A stretch of 64,000 bases of DNA from Coprobacillaceae bacterium UN01-12pH3A. Lineage in GTDB: Bacteria > Bacillota_I > Bacilli_A > Erysipelotrichales > Coprobacillaceae. Numbering within the stretch: the first letter of the stretch is position 1; every line of letters begins with the position of its first letter. Location of the stretch: the NCBI GenBank assembly GCA_027676805.1, contig JAQENU010000005.1, positions 124,001 through 188,000 on the forward strand, read 5' to 3'. The position numbers were made by a program, and so were the translations under genes. Below are positions 10,811 through 19,113 of this stretch, piece after piece. The notes beneath the pieces were generated by a model. The model was given only the letters and a program-made list of their open reading frames with translations, did no database searches and was not told the DNA's origin.

Positions 10811-13336
10811 TTGAAAGGTTCAGAATGTAGATTAATTGAATATATGGATGGCTCAAAGAAACGTTTTATAATTCCTGTCTATCAGCGAAATTATGATTGG
10901 AAGACTGAGAATTGTAAGCAACTTTATGATGATTTAGTAATGGTTGTAAAAAATAAAAGAAATAGCCATTTTTTTGGTAGTCTAGTATCAGTGTATGAGT
11001 CTTCTGGTAGAAATACTGAGTTTCTTGTTATTGATGGTCAACAGCGTTTAACAACTGTTTCATTGTTACTTTTGGCACTGCATAACCTAATTTCAAAAGG
11101 GTTAGTTGTAGTTGAGGAAAAAACATTAGCAAATCAAATTTACGAAGATTTTTTAGTTGATAAATATCAGCCAAAGGAAACACGTATTAAATTAAAACCT
11201 GTTAAGAATGATAGAGAAGCATTTGATAAGTTATTTAATAGTGAAGATGAATATATACGTGATTCAAATCTAACTACGAATTACAATTATTTTTATGATC
11301 GCATAAAAAAACAAGAGGTTACAGTTGATGAATTATTCGATGCTATTTGCAAGCTTGAAATTATTAATATCACACTTAGCAATGATGATAATCCTCAATT
11401 GATTTTTGAGAGTTTGAACTCTACTGGACTAGATCTTAGTGAAGGAGATAAAATTCGTAACTTTATTTTAATGGGATTACCGACAAATGATCAGAATGAA
11501 TATTATGAGAAGTATTGGAATAAAATTGAAATTTGTACTAAATATGATGTTAGTTCTTTTATTAGAGATTACTTAAGCATTAAACAACAAGCAATCCCAT
11601 CTCAAAAGAAAGTGTATATTAACTTTAAAGAATTTGTTGAATATACAAAAATTGAAACAGAAGGATTATTAAAAGATATGTTGGCTTATGCTAAAAGATA
11701 TCAAGTACTTCTAAACGGAAATGGTGTTGATAAAATATTAAATGCTTGTATTTATAGATTGAATCGTTTAGAAACAACAGTAACAAGACCATTTTTTCTG
11801 GAAGTTTTAAGATTATTTGATGAAAATAAATTGAATATTGATGATGTTTCGGATATTTTTACAACAACTGAAAATTATCTGTTTAGAAGAAATATATGTG
11901 ATTTACCAACAAATGCTTTAAATAAAATTTTTTTGCTGTTGCATAGAGAGATTATTCGATATGATGGAACTGATAATGATTACGTATCTAAATTTAAATA
12001 TGCATTATTATCCAAAAAAGATAGAGCACGTTTTCCAAATGATGATGAATTTGCTCGTGATTTTACCGAACGACAAGTTTATTCAATGAATAGTAAAAAT
12101 AAAATCTATATTTTGGAACACATTGAAAACTTTGGTACTGTTGAGGATAAGGATGTTTATGGTCATTGTGATGATGGAACATATTCAATTGAACATATAA
12201 TGCCTCAACATCTTACTCCATTATGGCAAAAAGAACTTGGGGAAAATTACGAGTTAATTCATGAGGAGTGGCTTCATAGAATAGCAAATTTGACATTGAC
12301 TGCTTATAATTCAAAATATAGCAATAGCTCTTTTGAAGAAAAGAAAAATATGCAAAATGGTTTTTTAGACAGTGGAATACGAATGAATACATATATCGCA
12401 CAAAAGGATAAATGGACTTTAGCTGAACTTAAAGAGCGAAGTGATTATTTAAAAGATAGAGCATTACAAATATGGTCTTCACCAGCAACAAATTATTTGC
12501 CTGCTGAAAAACAAATGGATAGCGTTACATTAGATGAAGATATTTCTTTAAGTGGAAGACAGATTGTTCGATTTAGTTTTAAAAAAGCAGAACAGCCAGT
12601 AACAAGTTGGGTGGATATGTATGAAAGAGTTGTAAAGTTGTTGCATACTGATGAAAAATCAGTATTAAATCATTTAGCGGTGCAAAAAGGTGAATATGAT
12701 TTATCGGTGTATTTTAGCAATAATAAAAACATGTTAAGATCTGCGTTACAAATTGATGAAAATATTTATACAGAAAAAAACACAAGTACTGATATGAAAC
12801 TATCTATCTTACGTAGGTTAGTAAAATTATATGATGTCGATCCTAATGATTTTATATTTTATTTAAGAGATGAAAACGGGGAGAATGAAGATGAACCAGG
12901 CAGCCGTTTTGAATTGAGAAGAAGATATTGGACTTATGCACTTGATTTTATTCATGAAGCACATGGAGATAAATCTTTTAGCAACGTTAATGCAACGATA
13001 GAAAATTATATATCTGGATTTATCGGTGTTAGTGGTTTTTCAATTAATTGTGTTGCAAATTATGATTCTGCAAGAGTGGAAATGTATTTAGGAAAATCTG
13101 ACAAAGAAATTAATAAGAAAACATTTGATATGCTAATTGTAAACAAAGAGAAAATTGAAGCAGAGTTAGGGATTTCTTTGAGTTGGAATAGGAATGATGA
13201 AGCAAAGGGTTCAAAAGTTTTTTATCAATTAAATAATGTAAGTATTGAAAATGAAGTAGATTGGCTTCAAATGGCAAGATTTCATGCTGAGTGGAGTAAG
13301 AAATTTTATGATGTAATTGTTCCGTACTTGCGCTAA
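10811..13336 (+). CDS. DUF262-DUF1524 (GmrSD-type) nuclease with C-terminal DUF4268-like domain
   Basis: 841 aa. The N-terminal DUF262 (ParB/sulfiredoxin-like NTPase) shows IPVYQRNYDW at residues 21-30 and IDGQQRLTT at 74-82. A DUF1524 His-Me finger nuclease domain follows with SIEHIMPQ (His462) and the RIANLTL...N segment. The last 230 residues, ending in DWLQMARFHAEWSKKFY, look like DUF4268. The first two domains are those of GmrS and GmrD, type IV enzymes that cut modified phage DNA, here fused. TTG start behind GGAGG. First intact gene of the defence island. The role against phage is inferred from family and setting. Confidence 0.82.
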   Translation: MKGSECRLIEYMDGSKKRFIIPVYQRNYDWKTENCKQLYDDLVMVVKNKRNSHFFGSLVSVYESSGRNTEFLVIDGQQRLTTVSLLLLALHNLISKGLVVVEEKTLANQIYEDFLVDKYQPKETRIKLKPVKNDREAFDKLFNSEDEYIRDSNLTTNYNYFYDRIKKQEVTVDELFDAICKLEIINITLSNDDNPQLIFESLNSTGLDLSEGDKIRNFILMGLPTNDQNEYYEKYWNKIEICTKYDVSSFIRDYLSIKQQAIPSQKKVYINFKEFVEYTKIETEGLLKDMLAYAKRYQVLLNGNGVDKILNACIYRLNRLETTVTRPFFLEVLRLFDENKLNIDDVSDIFTTTENYLFRRNICDLPTNALNKIFLLLHREIIRYDGTDNDYVSKFKYALLSKKDRARFPNDDEFARDFTERQVYSMNSKNKIYILEHIENFGTVEDKDVYGHCDDGTYSIEHIMPQHLTPLWQKELGENYELIHEEWLHRIANLTLTAYNSKYSNSSFEEKKNMQNGFLDSGIRMNTYIAQKDKWTLAELKERSDYLKDRALQIWSSPATNYLPAEKQMDSVTLDEDISLSGRQIVRFSFKKAEQPVTSWVDMYERVVKLLHTDEKSVLNHLAVQKGEYDLSVYFSNNKNMLRSALQIDENIYTEKNTSTDMKLSILRRLVKLYDVDPNDFIFYLRDENGENEDEPGSRFELRRRYWTYALDFIHEAHGDKSFSNVNATIENYISGFIGVSGFSINCVANYDSARVEMYLGKSDKEINKKTFDMLIVNKEKIEAELGISLSWNRNDEAKGSKVFYQLNNVSIENEVDWLQMARFHAEWSKKFYDVIVPYLR

Positions 13337-13370
13337 AAATCATTAGTTCATTTAGTAACTTTTTTATTGG

Positions 13371-13495
13371 TTAGAGGGACAATCAGATAAATTTAATGGT
13401 ATATCAGGAAAACCGTTTAAAGAAATGGAATCGTTTCTTATCCTTTAGTATCATTAAGAGAAATGATCTTAAATGTTTTATTTAAAAATAGTTAA
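13371..13495 (+). pseudogene. Remnant of an AlbA_2/HATPase_c_4-type ATP-binding protein
   Basis: Two short frames, LEGQSDKFNGISGKPFKEM and then PLVSLREMILNVLF, join after a frameshift near 13440. The pattern 'FxxMxxFxxYPLVSLREMILNA' is what I recall from the middle of AlbA_2-type (Schlafen-like) ATP-binding regulators. Everything else of the gene is missing. Confidence 0.4.
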
Positions 13496-13526
13496 TATTA
13501 AATACTTATACTTGGAGGTGACAACA

Positions 13527-13667
13527 ATGAAAGATGTTGAGTTCACTAATTTTAAATTAAGTGACATTGATAAAGAAATAATAGAAAAAGATAAAATTAA
13601 ATACAAAAAGAAAATAAATCAAGTTGTATCTAAAGCAAGAAGGACTTCTAAAAAAGTCGATGTTTGA
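13527..13667 (+). CDS. N-terminal part of a frameshift-split zinc-finger protein
   Basis: 46 aa, Lys-rich, starting at ATG 13527 behind a good GGAGGTGAC site, and ending at TGA 13665-13667. At 13650-13655 it contains six A. If one A more were present the frame would pass directly into the following gene as ...KKSRCLICGRE, restoring the first Cys of a CxxC zinc finger. I therefore read this as the first part of one protein of about 360 aa that is interrupted by a one-base change, phase-variable tract or sequencing error. Confidence 0.6.
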   Translation: MKDVEFTNFKLSDIDKEIIEKDKIKYKKKINQVVSKARRTSKKVDV

Positions 13668-14608
13668 TATGTGGAAGAGAAGTAGACAGTTTTTGCAATT
13701 CTCATAGTATACCTGCGTTTTGTTTAAAGCAAATTGCAAATCAAGGAAAGCTATATTATTCTAATAAATTAATAGATTTACCATTTATGGATATAGAGAA
13801 AGGAATTAATAATTCTGGAACTTTTCATTTGATTTGTCAAAAATGTGATAACACAGCATTTCAAACATATGAAAATCCTATTAAATATGATGATAAAATC
13901 AGTGGGAAAATGTTAGCTGAAATCGCCATGAAGAATTATTTGAAACAAATAGATAAAAGAAATATTGAACTTGAAATGCCTAAAGCATCTAGAAAATTAA
14001 GAATTAATTATCCTATCGAAATTGAAAGACTATATGAAGAAGTGAAAATGTTAGATTTAAAAGAAGAATTGTCTTGTTTTTACAGGGCGAAGCGAGTAAG
14101 TCAAAAGGAAGATAATACAGAATATTATTTATTTAGTCATATTAAATTAGAATATACCGTTCCTATTGCATTTCAAGGTACTGTGGCTTTAATAACAGAT
14201 TTAGATGGATCAATTATAAATAATATTTATAATAAAGATTGTAAATATAAAATTGCAAACTTACATATTTGTATTTTCCCTTTTGAAAGCAAAACAGAGA
14301 TTTTAATGTTTGTAGAAAATACACATAAGAGATATAGAAAGTTTTATAAAAGATTTAATAAATTGTCTCTTGAATTAAGGCTATCAATCATTAATTATAT
14401 TATATTTGAAGATTATTTTATTTCAAAAAGTGTTAGAGATGATATTATAAAAAATGAATCATTGAGAAATGTTTCTCTACAATCATTTGATGCATTAGTT
14501 ACTTCTCCTGACATTAATTCAATAGAGGAAGCAAAAAAATTTTTCGATTTAAATAATCATGATACAATTCCTAATATCCTATCAATTAAAAATGACAATG
14601 CAAAATAA
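13664..14608 (+). CDS. Main part of frameshift-split protein with treble-clef-like zinc finger
   Basis: Open from TTG 13664 (overlapping the previous stop) for 314 aa. It begins ICGREVDSFCNSHSIPAFCLKQI and later has LICQKCDN, so Cys/His pairs suggest an HNH-like or treble-clef zinc site. The codon just before the TTG is Cys (TGT 13661), completing CLIC, which argues that the natural protein begins upstream in the 46-aa segment. The rest has no motif I recognise. Base composition is very AT-rich like its neighbours. Position in a defence island suggests, but does not show, a defence role. Confidence 0.6.
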   Translation: MICGREVDSFCNSHSIPAFCLKQIANQGKLYYSNKLIDLPFMDIEKGINNSGTFHLICQKCDNTAFQTYENPIKYDDKISGKMLAEIAMKNYLKQIDKRNIELEMPKASRKLRINYPIEIERLYEEVKMLDLKEELSCFYRAKRVSQKEDNTEYYLFSHIKLEYTVPIAFQGTVALITDLDGSIINNIYNKDCKYKIANLHICIFPFESKTEILMFVENTHKRYRKFYKRFNKLSLELRLSIINYIIFEDYFISKSVRDDIIKNESLRNVSLQSFDALVTSPDINSIEEAKKFFDLNNHDTIPNILSIKNDNAK

Positions 14609-14834
14609 TTATATATTATAAGGCATAAATCAAAATTTGAATATTTTATAATATACATTATAAACATCTATTAATTATGCCCTTAAATTGACCTTATTAT
14701 ATTATGAAGTAAGAATTTTTATAGGAATTGATGAATTTAGAGAAATAAAGCTTATATCTTAATTTTAAAAGGTTATTAAATTTATATGAATTCATGGGGT
14801 TCGAATAAGAAAAAACTGTTAGTAACTATTGATG

Positions 14835-14868
14835 CAGATAATTTCAATGATTATCTGTATTTTCTTTT
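14835..14868 (+). terminator. Terminator-like hairpin
   Basis: Perfect 8-bp stem CAGATAAT / ATTATCTG with 7-base loop and a T-rich tail (TATTTTCTTTT). It could end transcription from the zinc-finger gene. Confidence 0.5.
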
Positions 14869-15187
14869 ATGACAATAGTCTTGGTTAAAAGCGCTTTTTT
14901 GTATTTAAGTAAGTGTTTATATCTTTTATTTGCCCAACTTATTTGTAAAAGTTTTTAATTTATAACTTTTTCACTCTATTTGAAAGTAGTATTTTCTTGA
15001 TATAACACCATTAATACAGAAAACTATAATGAATTAGTGTTTGCTTAGAAATAAGATGTATAACTTGATAAGTAAAAGCAAATATCTATAATCAAATTAA
15101 AGAAGTTTATATTAGTATTTACGAATGAATTGTGGGCATTTGTAATTTTTATAGAGTGAAGTTTTTGTACAAGGGAGTATTAAAAAA

Positions 15188-15196
15188 TGGTATAAT
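15188..15196 (+). promoter_or_regulatory. Extended -10 promoter of the hsd operon
   Basis: TGG-TATAAT (extended -10) 91 bp upstream of the hsdM start. No good -35 is visible. The same TGGTATAAT form occurs before the helicase-nuclease gene (22562-22570). Confidence 0.5.
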
Positions 15197-15287
15197 CAAA
15201 TTGCAAATACGCTAATGAAAAGTAAAATAGTATATAACAATTTTGAATGCTATAGATTTATTAATTATATTAAACGGAGGAATTGAA

Positions 15288-16838
15288 ATGTCAAGCGCAG
15301 CACAGAGAGCAGAATTACAATCACAGATTTGGAAAATAGCAAATGAGGTTAGAGGATCCGTTGATGGATGGGACTTTAAACAATATGTATTGGGAACCCT
15401 TTTTTATCGTTTTATTAGTGAGAACTTTTCAAATTATATTGAAGGTGGAGACGATAGTATTAACTATGCAGAATTAGATGATAGTATTATAACAAAAGAG
15501 ATTAAAGAAGATGCAATCAAAACAAAAGGATATTTTATATATCCAAGCCAATTATTTTCTAATATTGCAAAGGAAGCAAACACAAATGATAGTTTAAATA
15601 CAGATTTAGCTGAAATATTTTCAGCAATAGAAAGTTCTGCAAATGGATACCCGTCTGAATCAGATATCAAAGGGTTATTTGCTGATTTTGATACAACGAG
15701 CAATAGATTAGGAAATACAGTTAAAGATAAAAATAGTCGCTTAGCAGCTGTAATTAAAGGCGTTGAGAGGCTTAATTTTGGTAAGTTTGAAGATAATCAA
15801 ATAGATTTGTTTGGGGATGCTTATGAATTTTTGATATCAAATTATGCTGCTAATGCAGGAAAGTCTGGAGGCGAATTTTTCACACCACAATGTGTATCTG
15901 AACTTATAGCAAAACTTGCAATACATGGTCAATCAACAATAAATAAAATATATGATCCAGCGGCTGGTTCTGGTTCACTTCTATTACAAGCAAAGAAACA
16001 GTTTGATGAGCATATTATTGAAGATGGTTTCTTTGGGCAAGAAATTAATCATACGACCTATAACCTTGCTCGTATGAATATGTTTTTGCATAATATAAAT
16101 TATGATAAATTTAATATAGCGCTAGGGAACACTCTATTAGATCCACAATTTGGAAATGATAAGCCATTCGATGCTATTGTATCAAATCCTCCTTATTCTA
16201 TACCATGGATTGGTAGTGGTGATCCAACTCTTATCAATGATGAACGTTTTGCACCAGCGGGAGTACTTGCACCAAAATCTAAAGCTGATTTTGCGTTTGT
16301 TCTTCATGCTTTAAGCTATCTTTCTAGTAAAGGACGAGCAGCAATTGTATGTTTCCCCGGTATCTTCTATCGTGGTGGTGCAGAACAAAAAATTAGAAAA
16401 TATTTAGTGGACAATAACTTTGTAGAAACTGTTATCTCTCTTGCTCCTAATCTATTTTATGGTACTTCAATTGCTGTTAATATTTTAGTGCTTTCAAAAC
16501 ACAAAACTGATACTAAAACTCAATTCATAGATGCAAGTGGTGAAGATTTTTTCAGAAAAGAAACAAACAACAATGTTTTAACATCAGATCATATTGATGC
16601 TATCTTAGAATTGTTTGCTAATAAAAAAGATATAGATCATGTTGCGATATCTGTAGATAACGATAAGATAGCGGCTGAAAACTATAATCTTTCTGTAAGT
16701 TCTTATGTTGAAGCTAGGGATACAAGAGAAGTTATTGATATAGTTGAATTAAATGCTGAAATCAAGAAAACAGTGACAAACATAGATAGACTTCGTGCTG
16801 AGATTGATGAAATAATTGCAGAAATTGAGGTAGGATAA
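15288..16838 (+). CDS. hsdM: Type I restriction-modification methyltransferase subunit
   Basis: Methylates adenine in the recognition sequence as the M2S complex and forms the restriction enzyme with HsdR. An N-terminal helical HsdM_N domain is followed by the methyltransferase fold with the AdoMet loop [10 protein letters not shown] (near residue 225) and catalytic NPPY starting at Asn300. ATG 15288 has AACGGAGG at proper distance; the longer open frame to 15243 has no ribosome site. 516 aa, full length. The hsdS start follows its stop without a gap. Confidence 0.95.
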   Translation: MSSAAQRAELQSQIWKIANEVRGSVDGWDFKQYVLGTLFYRFISENFSNYIEGGDDSINYAELDDSIITKEIKEDAIKTKGYFIYPSQLFSNIAKEANTNDSLNTDLAEIFSAIESSANGYPSESDIKGLFADFDTTSNRLGNTVKDKNSRLAAVIKGVERLNFGKFEDNQIDLFGDAYEFLISNYAANAGKSGGEFFTPQCVSELIAKLAIHGQSTINKIYDPAAGSGSLLLQAKKQFDEHIIEDGFFGQEINHTTYNLARMNMFLHNINYDKFNIALGNTLLDPQFGNDKPFDAIVSNPPYSIPWIGSGDPTLINDERFAPAGVLAPKSKADFAFVLHALSYLSSKGRAAIVCFPGIFYRGGAEQKIRKYLVDNNFVETVISLAPNLFYGTSIAVNILVLSKHKTDTKTQFIDASGEDFFRKETNNNVLTSDHIDAILELFANKKDIDHVAISVDNDKIAAENYNLSVSSYVEARDTREVIDIVELNAEIKKTVTNIDRLRAEIDEIIAEIEVG

Positions 16839-17948
16839 ATGAGTAAATTAGAGCAACTTATAGAAGAACTCTGTCCAGATGGAGTTGAGTATAAAAAATT
16901 AGAACAATGTTGTAAGATATTAGATAGACAACGAAAACCTGTTACAAAATCAGCCAGAGAATTAGGAGATTACCCATATTATGGTGCAAATGGAATACAA
17001 GATTATGTATCAGATTATATTTTTGATGGTACATTTATTTTGGTCGGTGAGGATGGAAGTGTTATGAATAAAAATGGTAATCCAGTTGTAACATGGGCAC
17101 AAGGAAAAATATGGGTTAATAACCATGCGCATATTATTGAGGAAATAGATGGGGTATTGTTGAGATATCTATACCATTATATTCAAACTGTTGATGTTAC
17201 TTCATTAATCCATGGAAATATCCCAAAACTTACAGGTAGAGATTTTAAGGATATCCTTATTCCGCTCCCACATATTGAAATTCAACGTGAAATTGTCCGT
17301 ATTTTGGACAATTTCACAGAGCTTACAGCAGAGCTTACAGCAGAGCTTACAGCAGAGCTTACAGCGAGAAAGAAACAGTATGAGTATTATAGAGATAAAC
17401 TACTATCTAAAAAAGAAGATGTTAAGCATTATAATTTAGAAGAAATTTTAAAAATTAAAAATGGAAAAGATTATAAGCATTTAAGGGAGGGCGATGTTCC
17501 TGTCTATGGTTCAGGTGGCATTATGACGTATGTTGATAAATATGCCTATAATAAACCAACTGTGCTAATTCCAAGAAAAGGTTCAATAGATAAGCTATAT
17601 TACATAGATATCCCATTTTGGAATGTTGATACGATTTATTATACAGAAATTAATAATGATAAAGCTGTTCCAAAGTATGTTTATTACTGGTTACAAAAAG
17701 AACATCTTGAGGATTATAACACGGCAGGTGGAGTACCAAGTTTAACACAGGCTGTATTGAATAAAATTAAAATAGCATTGCCCTCTATTGAAAAGCAAAA
17801 TAGAATTGTAAAATTCCTAGATCGCTTTGACACACTCTGTAATGATATTTCTAAAGGACTTCCTGCTGAAATTGATGCTAGACAAAAACAATATGAATAT
17901 TACAGAGATAAACTTTTAACGTTCAAAAATATAGATGCTGAGGAATAA
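16839..17948 (+). CDS. hsdS: Type I restriction-modification specificity subunit
   Basis: Sets the DNA target for modification and restriction. Two target-recognition domains (about residues 15-155 and 195-340) are each followed by a similar conserved helix ending KQYEYYRDKLL. The central spacer contains four tandem ELTA units (residues 161-176) encoded by a 12-bp DNA repeat, like the TAEL repeats of EcoR124I/EcoDXXI whose number sets the spacing between half-sites. ATG directly follows the hsdM stop. Slightly short (369 aa) but both halves are present. Confidence 0.93.
   Translation: MSKLEQLIEELCPDGVEYKKLEQCCKILDRQRKPVTKSARELGDYPYYGANGIQDYVSDYIFDGTFILVGEDGSVMNKNGNPVVTWAQGKIWVNNHAHIIEEIDGVLLRYLYHYIQTVDVTSLIHGNIPKLTGRDFKDILIPLPHIEIQREIVRILDNFTELTAELTAELTAELTARKKQYEYYRDKLLSKKEDVKHYNLEEILKIKNGKDYKHLREGDVPVYGSGGIMTYVDKYAYNKPTVLIPRKGSIDKLYYIDIPFWNVDTIYYTEINNDKAVPKYVYYWLQKEHLEDYNTAGGVPSLTQAVLNKIKIALPSIEKQNRIVKFLDRFDTLCNDISKGLPAEIDARQKQYEYYRDKLLTFKNIDAEE
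17319..17366 (+). repeat. 4 x 12-bp tandem repeat in hsdS (ELTA repeat)
   Basis: Four units of GAGCTTACAGCA in direct tandem (last unit ends in G). Each unit encodes Glu-Leu-Thr-Ala, so gain or loss keeps frame and lengthens or shortens the central helix. Confidence 0.95.
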
Positions 17949-17950
17949 AT

Positions 17951-19111
17951 ATGGGGAAAACATTAAAAGAAATTGCACTGGAATTAAAAGATAACAACAA
18001 AAAAGTTCAGTTAATTTATGCATTTAACGGAAACGGAAAGACAAGACTATCAAGAGAATTTAAAACACTTGTTTCTCCTAAGATTGACATGGATCAAGAA
18101 GAAACAGATTTGAAAAACAAGAAAATCCTTTATTACAATGCTTTTACAGAAGATTTGTTTTACTGGGATAATGATCTGAAAGATGATGCTAAACCAAAAC
18201 TTAAAATACATCCGAATGTTTTTACAAAGTGGGTTTTTGAAGATCAAGGACAAGATCAAAATGTTGTTAAATATTTTCAGCATTACACAGATGATAAGTT
18301 GAATCCAAGTTTTAATTCTCAGTATACTATTAAGGATAACGATGAAAGAGAGAGAACTGTAGAGGCTTTTACAGAAGTGATATTTTCATATAATCGTGGG
18401 AATAATTCAATTGCAGAGAATATTAAAATTTCTAAAGGTGAGGAAAGTTGTTTTATTTGGAGTGTTTTTTATGCATTACTTGAACAAGTTGTTAACGTAC
18501 TAAATGTTGCAGAAGAAAGCGATAGAGAAACAAATCAATTTGACAATATTAAATATGTTTTTATTGATGATCCAGTAACTTCATTAGATGAAAATCATTT
18601 AATAGAACTTGCAGTAAACCTAGCAAGACTAATTAAGTCTAGTGATTTTGAACTTAACAATGTAAAATTCATTATTACTACGCATAATATCAACTTTTAT
18701 AATATAATGTATAACGAAACAAAACAAAAGGCTGGCTATATCCTAAGTAGACTAGAAGATAATACATTTGAATTAAATAAGGTACAAGGGGATTCCAATA
18801 GATGTCTTTCTTATCATTTATATTTAAAAAGTGAGTTAGAGACTGCTGTTGCAAATAATCAAGTTAAAAGACAACATTTCACCTATTTGAGAAACTTATA
18901 TGAAAAAACTGCTAGCTTTTTAGGTTATACCGATTGGGGGGATTTATTACCAGGTGATAGGGATGTTTATTATAAACGCATTACTAATTTTACTAGCCAT
19001 TCCACGATAGCTGGTGAGGTTATAGCTGAGCCTACACCACAGGAAAAACAAACAGTTAAGTTATTACTTGAGCACTTAATTAACACTTATAGCTTTTGGA
19101 AGGAGGAATAA
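17951..19111 (+). CDS. prrC: PrrC-type anticodon nuclease linked to type I restriction
   Basis: 386 aa. The N-terminal ABC-like ATPase has Walker A FNGNGKT (residues 25-31) and Walker [11 protein letters not shown] (Asp206/Asp207), then TTHN. The C-terminal part holds Arg314, Glu318 and His350. This spacing (4 and 32) is the same as the Arg320-Glu324-His356 triad of E. coli PrrC, which cuts tRNA-Lys in the anticodon loop when phage proteins inhibit the associated restriction enzyme. Gene order hsdM-hsdS-here-hsdR also matches the prr locus. Two bases separate it from hsdS, and hsdR starts 2 bases after it. The tRNA target here is unknown. Confidence 0.82.
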   Translation: MGKTLKEIALELKDNNKKVQLIYAFNGNGKTRLSREFKTLVSPKIDMDQEETDLKNKKILYYNAFTEDLFYWDNDLKDDAKPKLKIHPNVFTKWVFEDQGQDQNVVKYFQHYTDDKLNPSFNSQYTIKDNDERERTVEAFTEVIFSYNRGNNSIAENIKISKGEESCFIWSVFYALLEQVVNVLNVAEESDRETNQFDNIKYVFIDDPVTSLDENHLIELAVNLARLIKSSDFELNNVKFIITTHNINFYNIMYNETKQKAGYILSRLEDNTFELNKVQGDSNRCLSYHLYLKSELETAVANNQVKRQHFTYLRNLYEKTASFLGYTDWGDLLPGDRDVYYKRITNFTSHSTIAGEVIAEPTPQEKQTVKLLLEHLINTYSFWKEE

Positions 19112-19113
19112 AA

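Larger units (their letters stand above)
14609..15287. other. 680-bp intergenic region before the type I operon
   Basis: Very AT-rich. It holds one terminator-like hairpin (14835-14868: CAGATAAT/ATTATCTG then TTTTCTTTT), a small AAAAGCGCTTTT palindrome near 14887, and the hsdM promoter at the right end. No gene seen on either strand. Confidence 0.6.

Noticed and set aside
10811..10813. A start further downstream (ATG) for the DUF262 gene
   Set aside because: The TTG at 10811 has a GGAGG at proper distance, and later starts would remove residues before the conserved IPVYQRNYDW motif.
13650..13656. Classical -1 programmed frameshift site (AAAAAAG)
   Set aside because: In the zero frame the codons are AAA AAA G, not A AAA AAG, and no downstream stem was evident; a tract-length change explains the split more simply, though slippage is not excluded.
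14798..14806. GGTTCGAAT resembling a tRNA T-loop in the gap before hsdM
   Set aside because: No acceptor, anticodon or D stem could be found around it; nine bases alone are not a tRNA or att site.
17319..17366. CRISPR or minisatellite
   Set aside because: The repeats are 12 bp without spacers and lie in frame inside hsdS, where such repeats are known.
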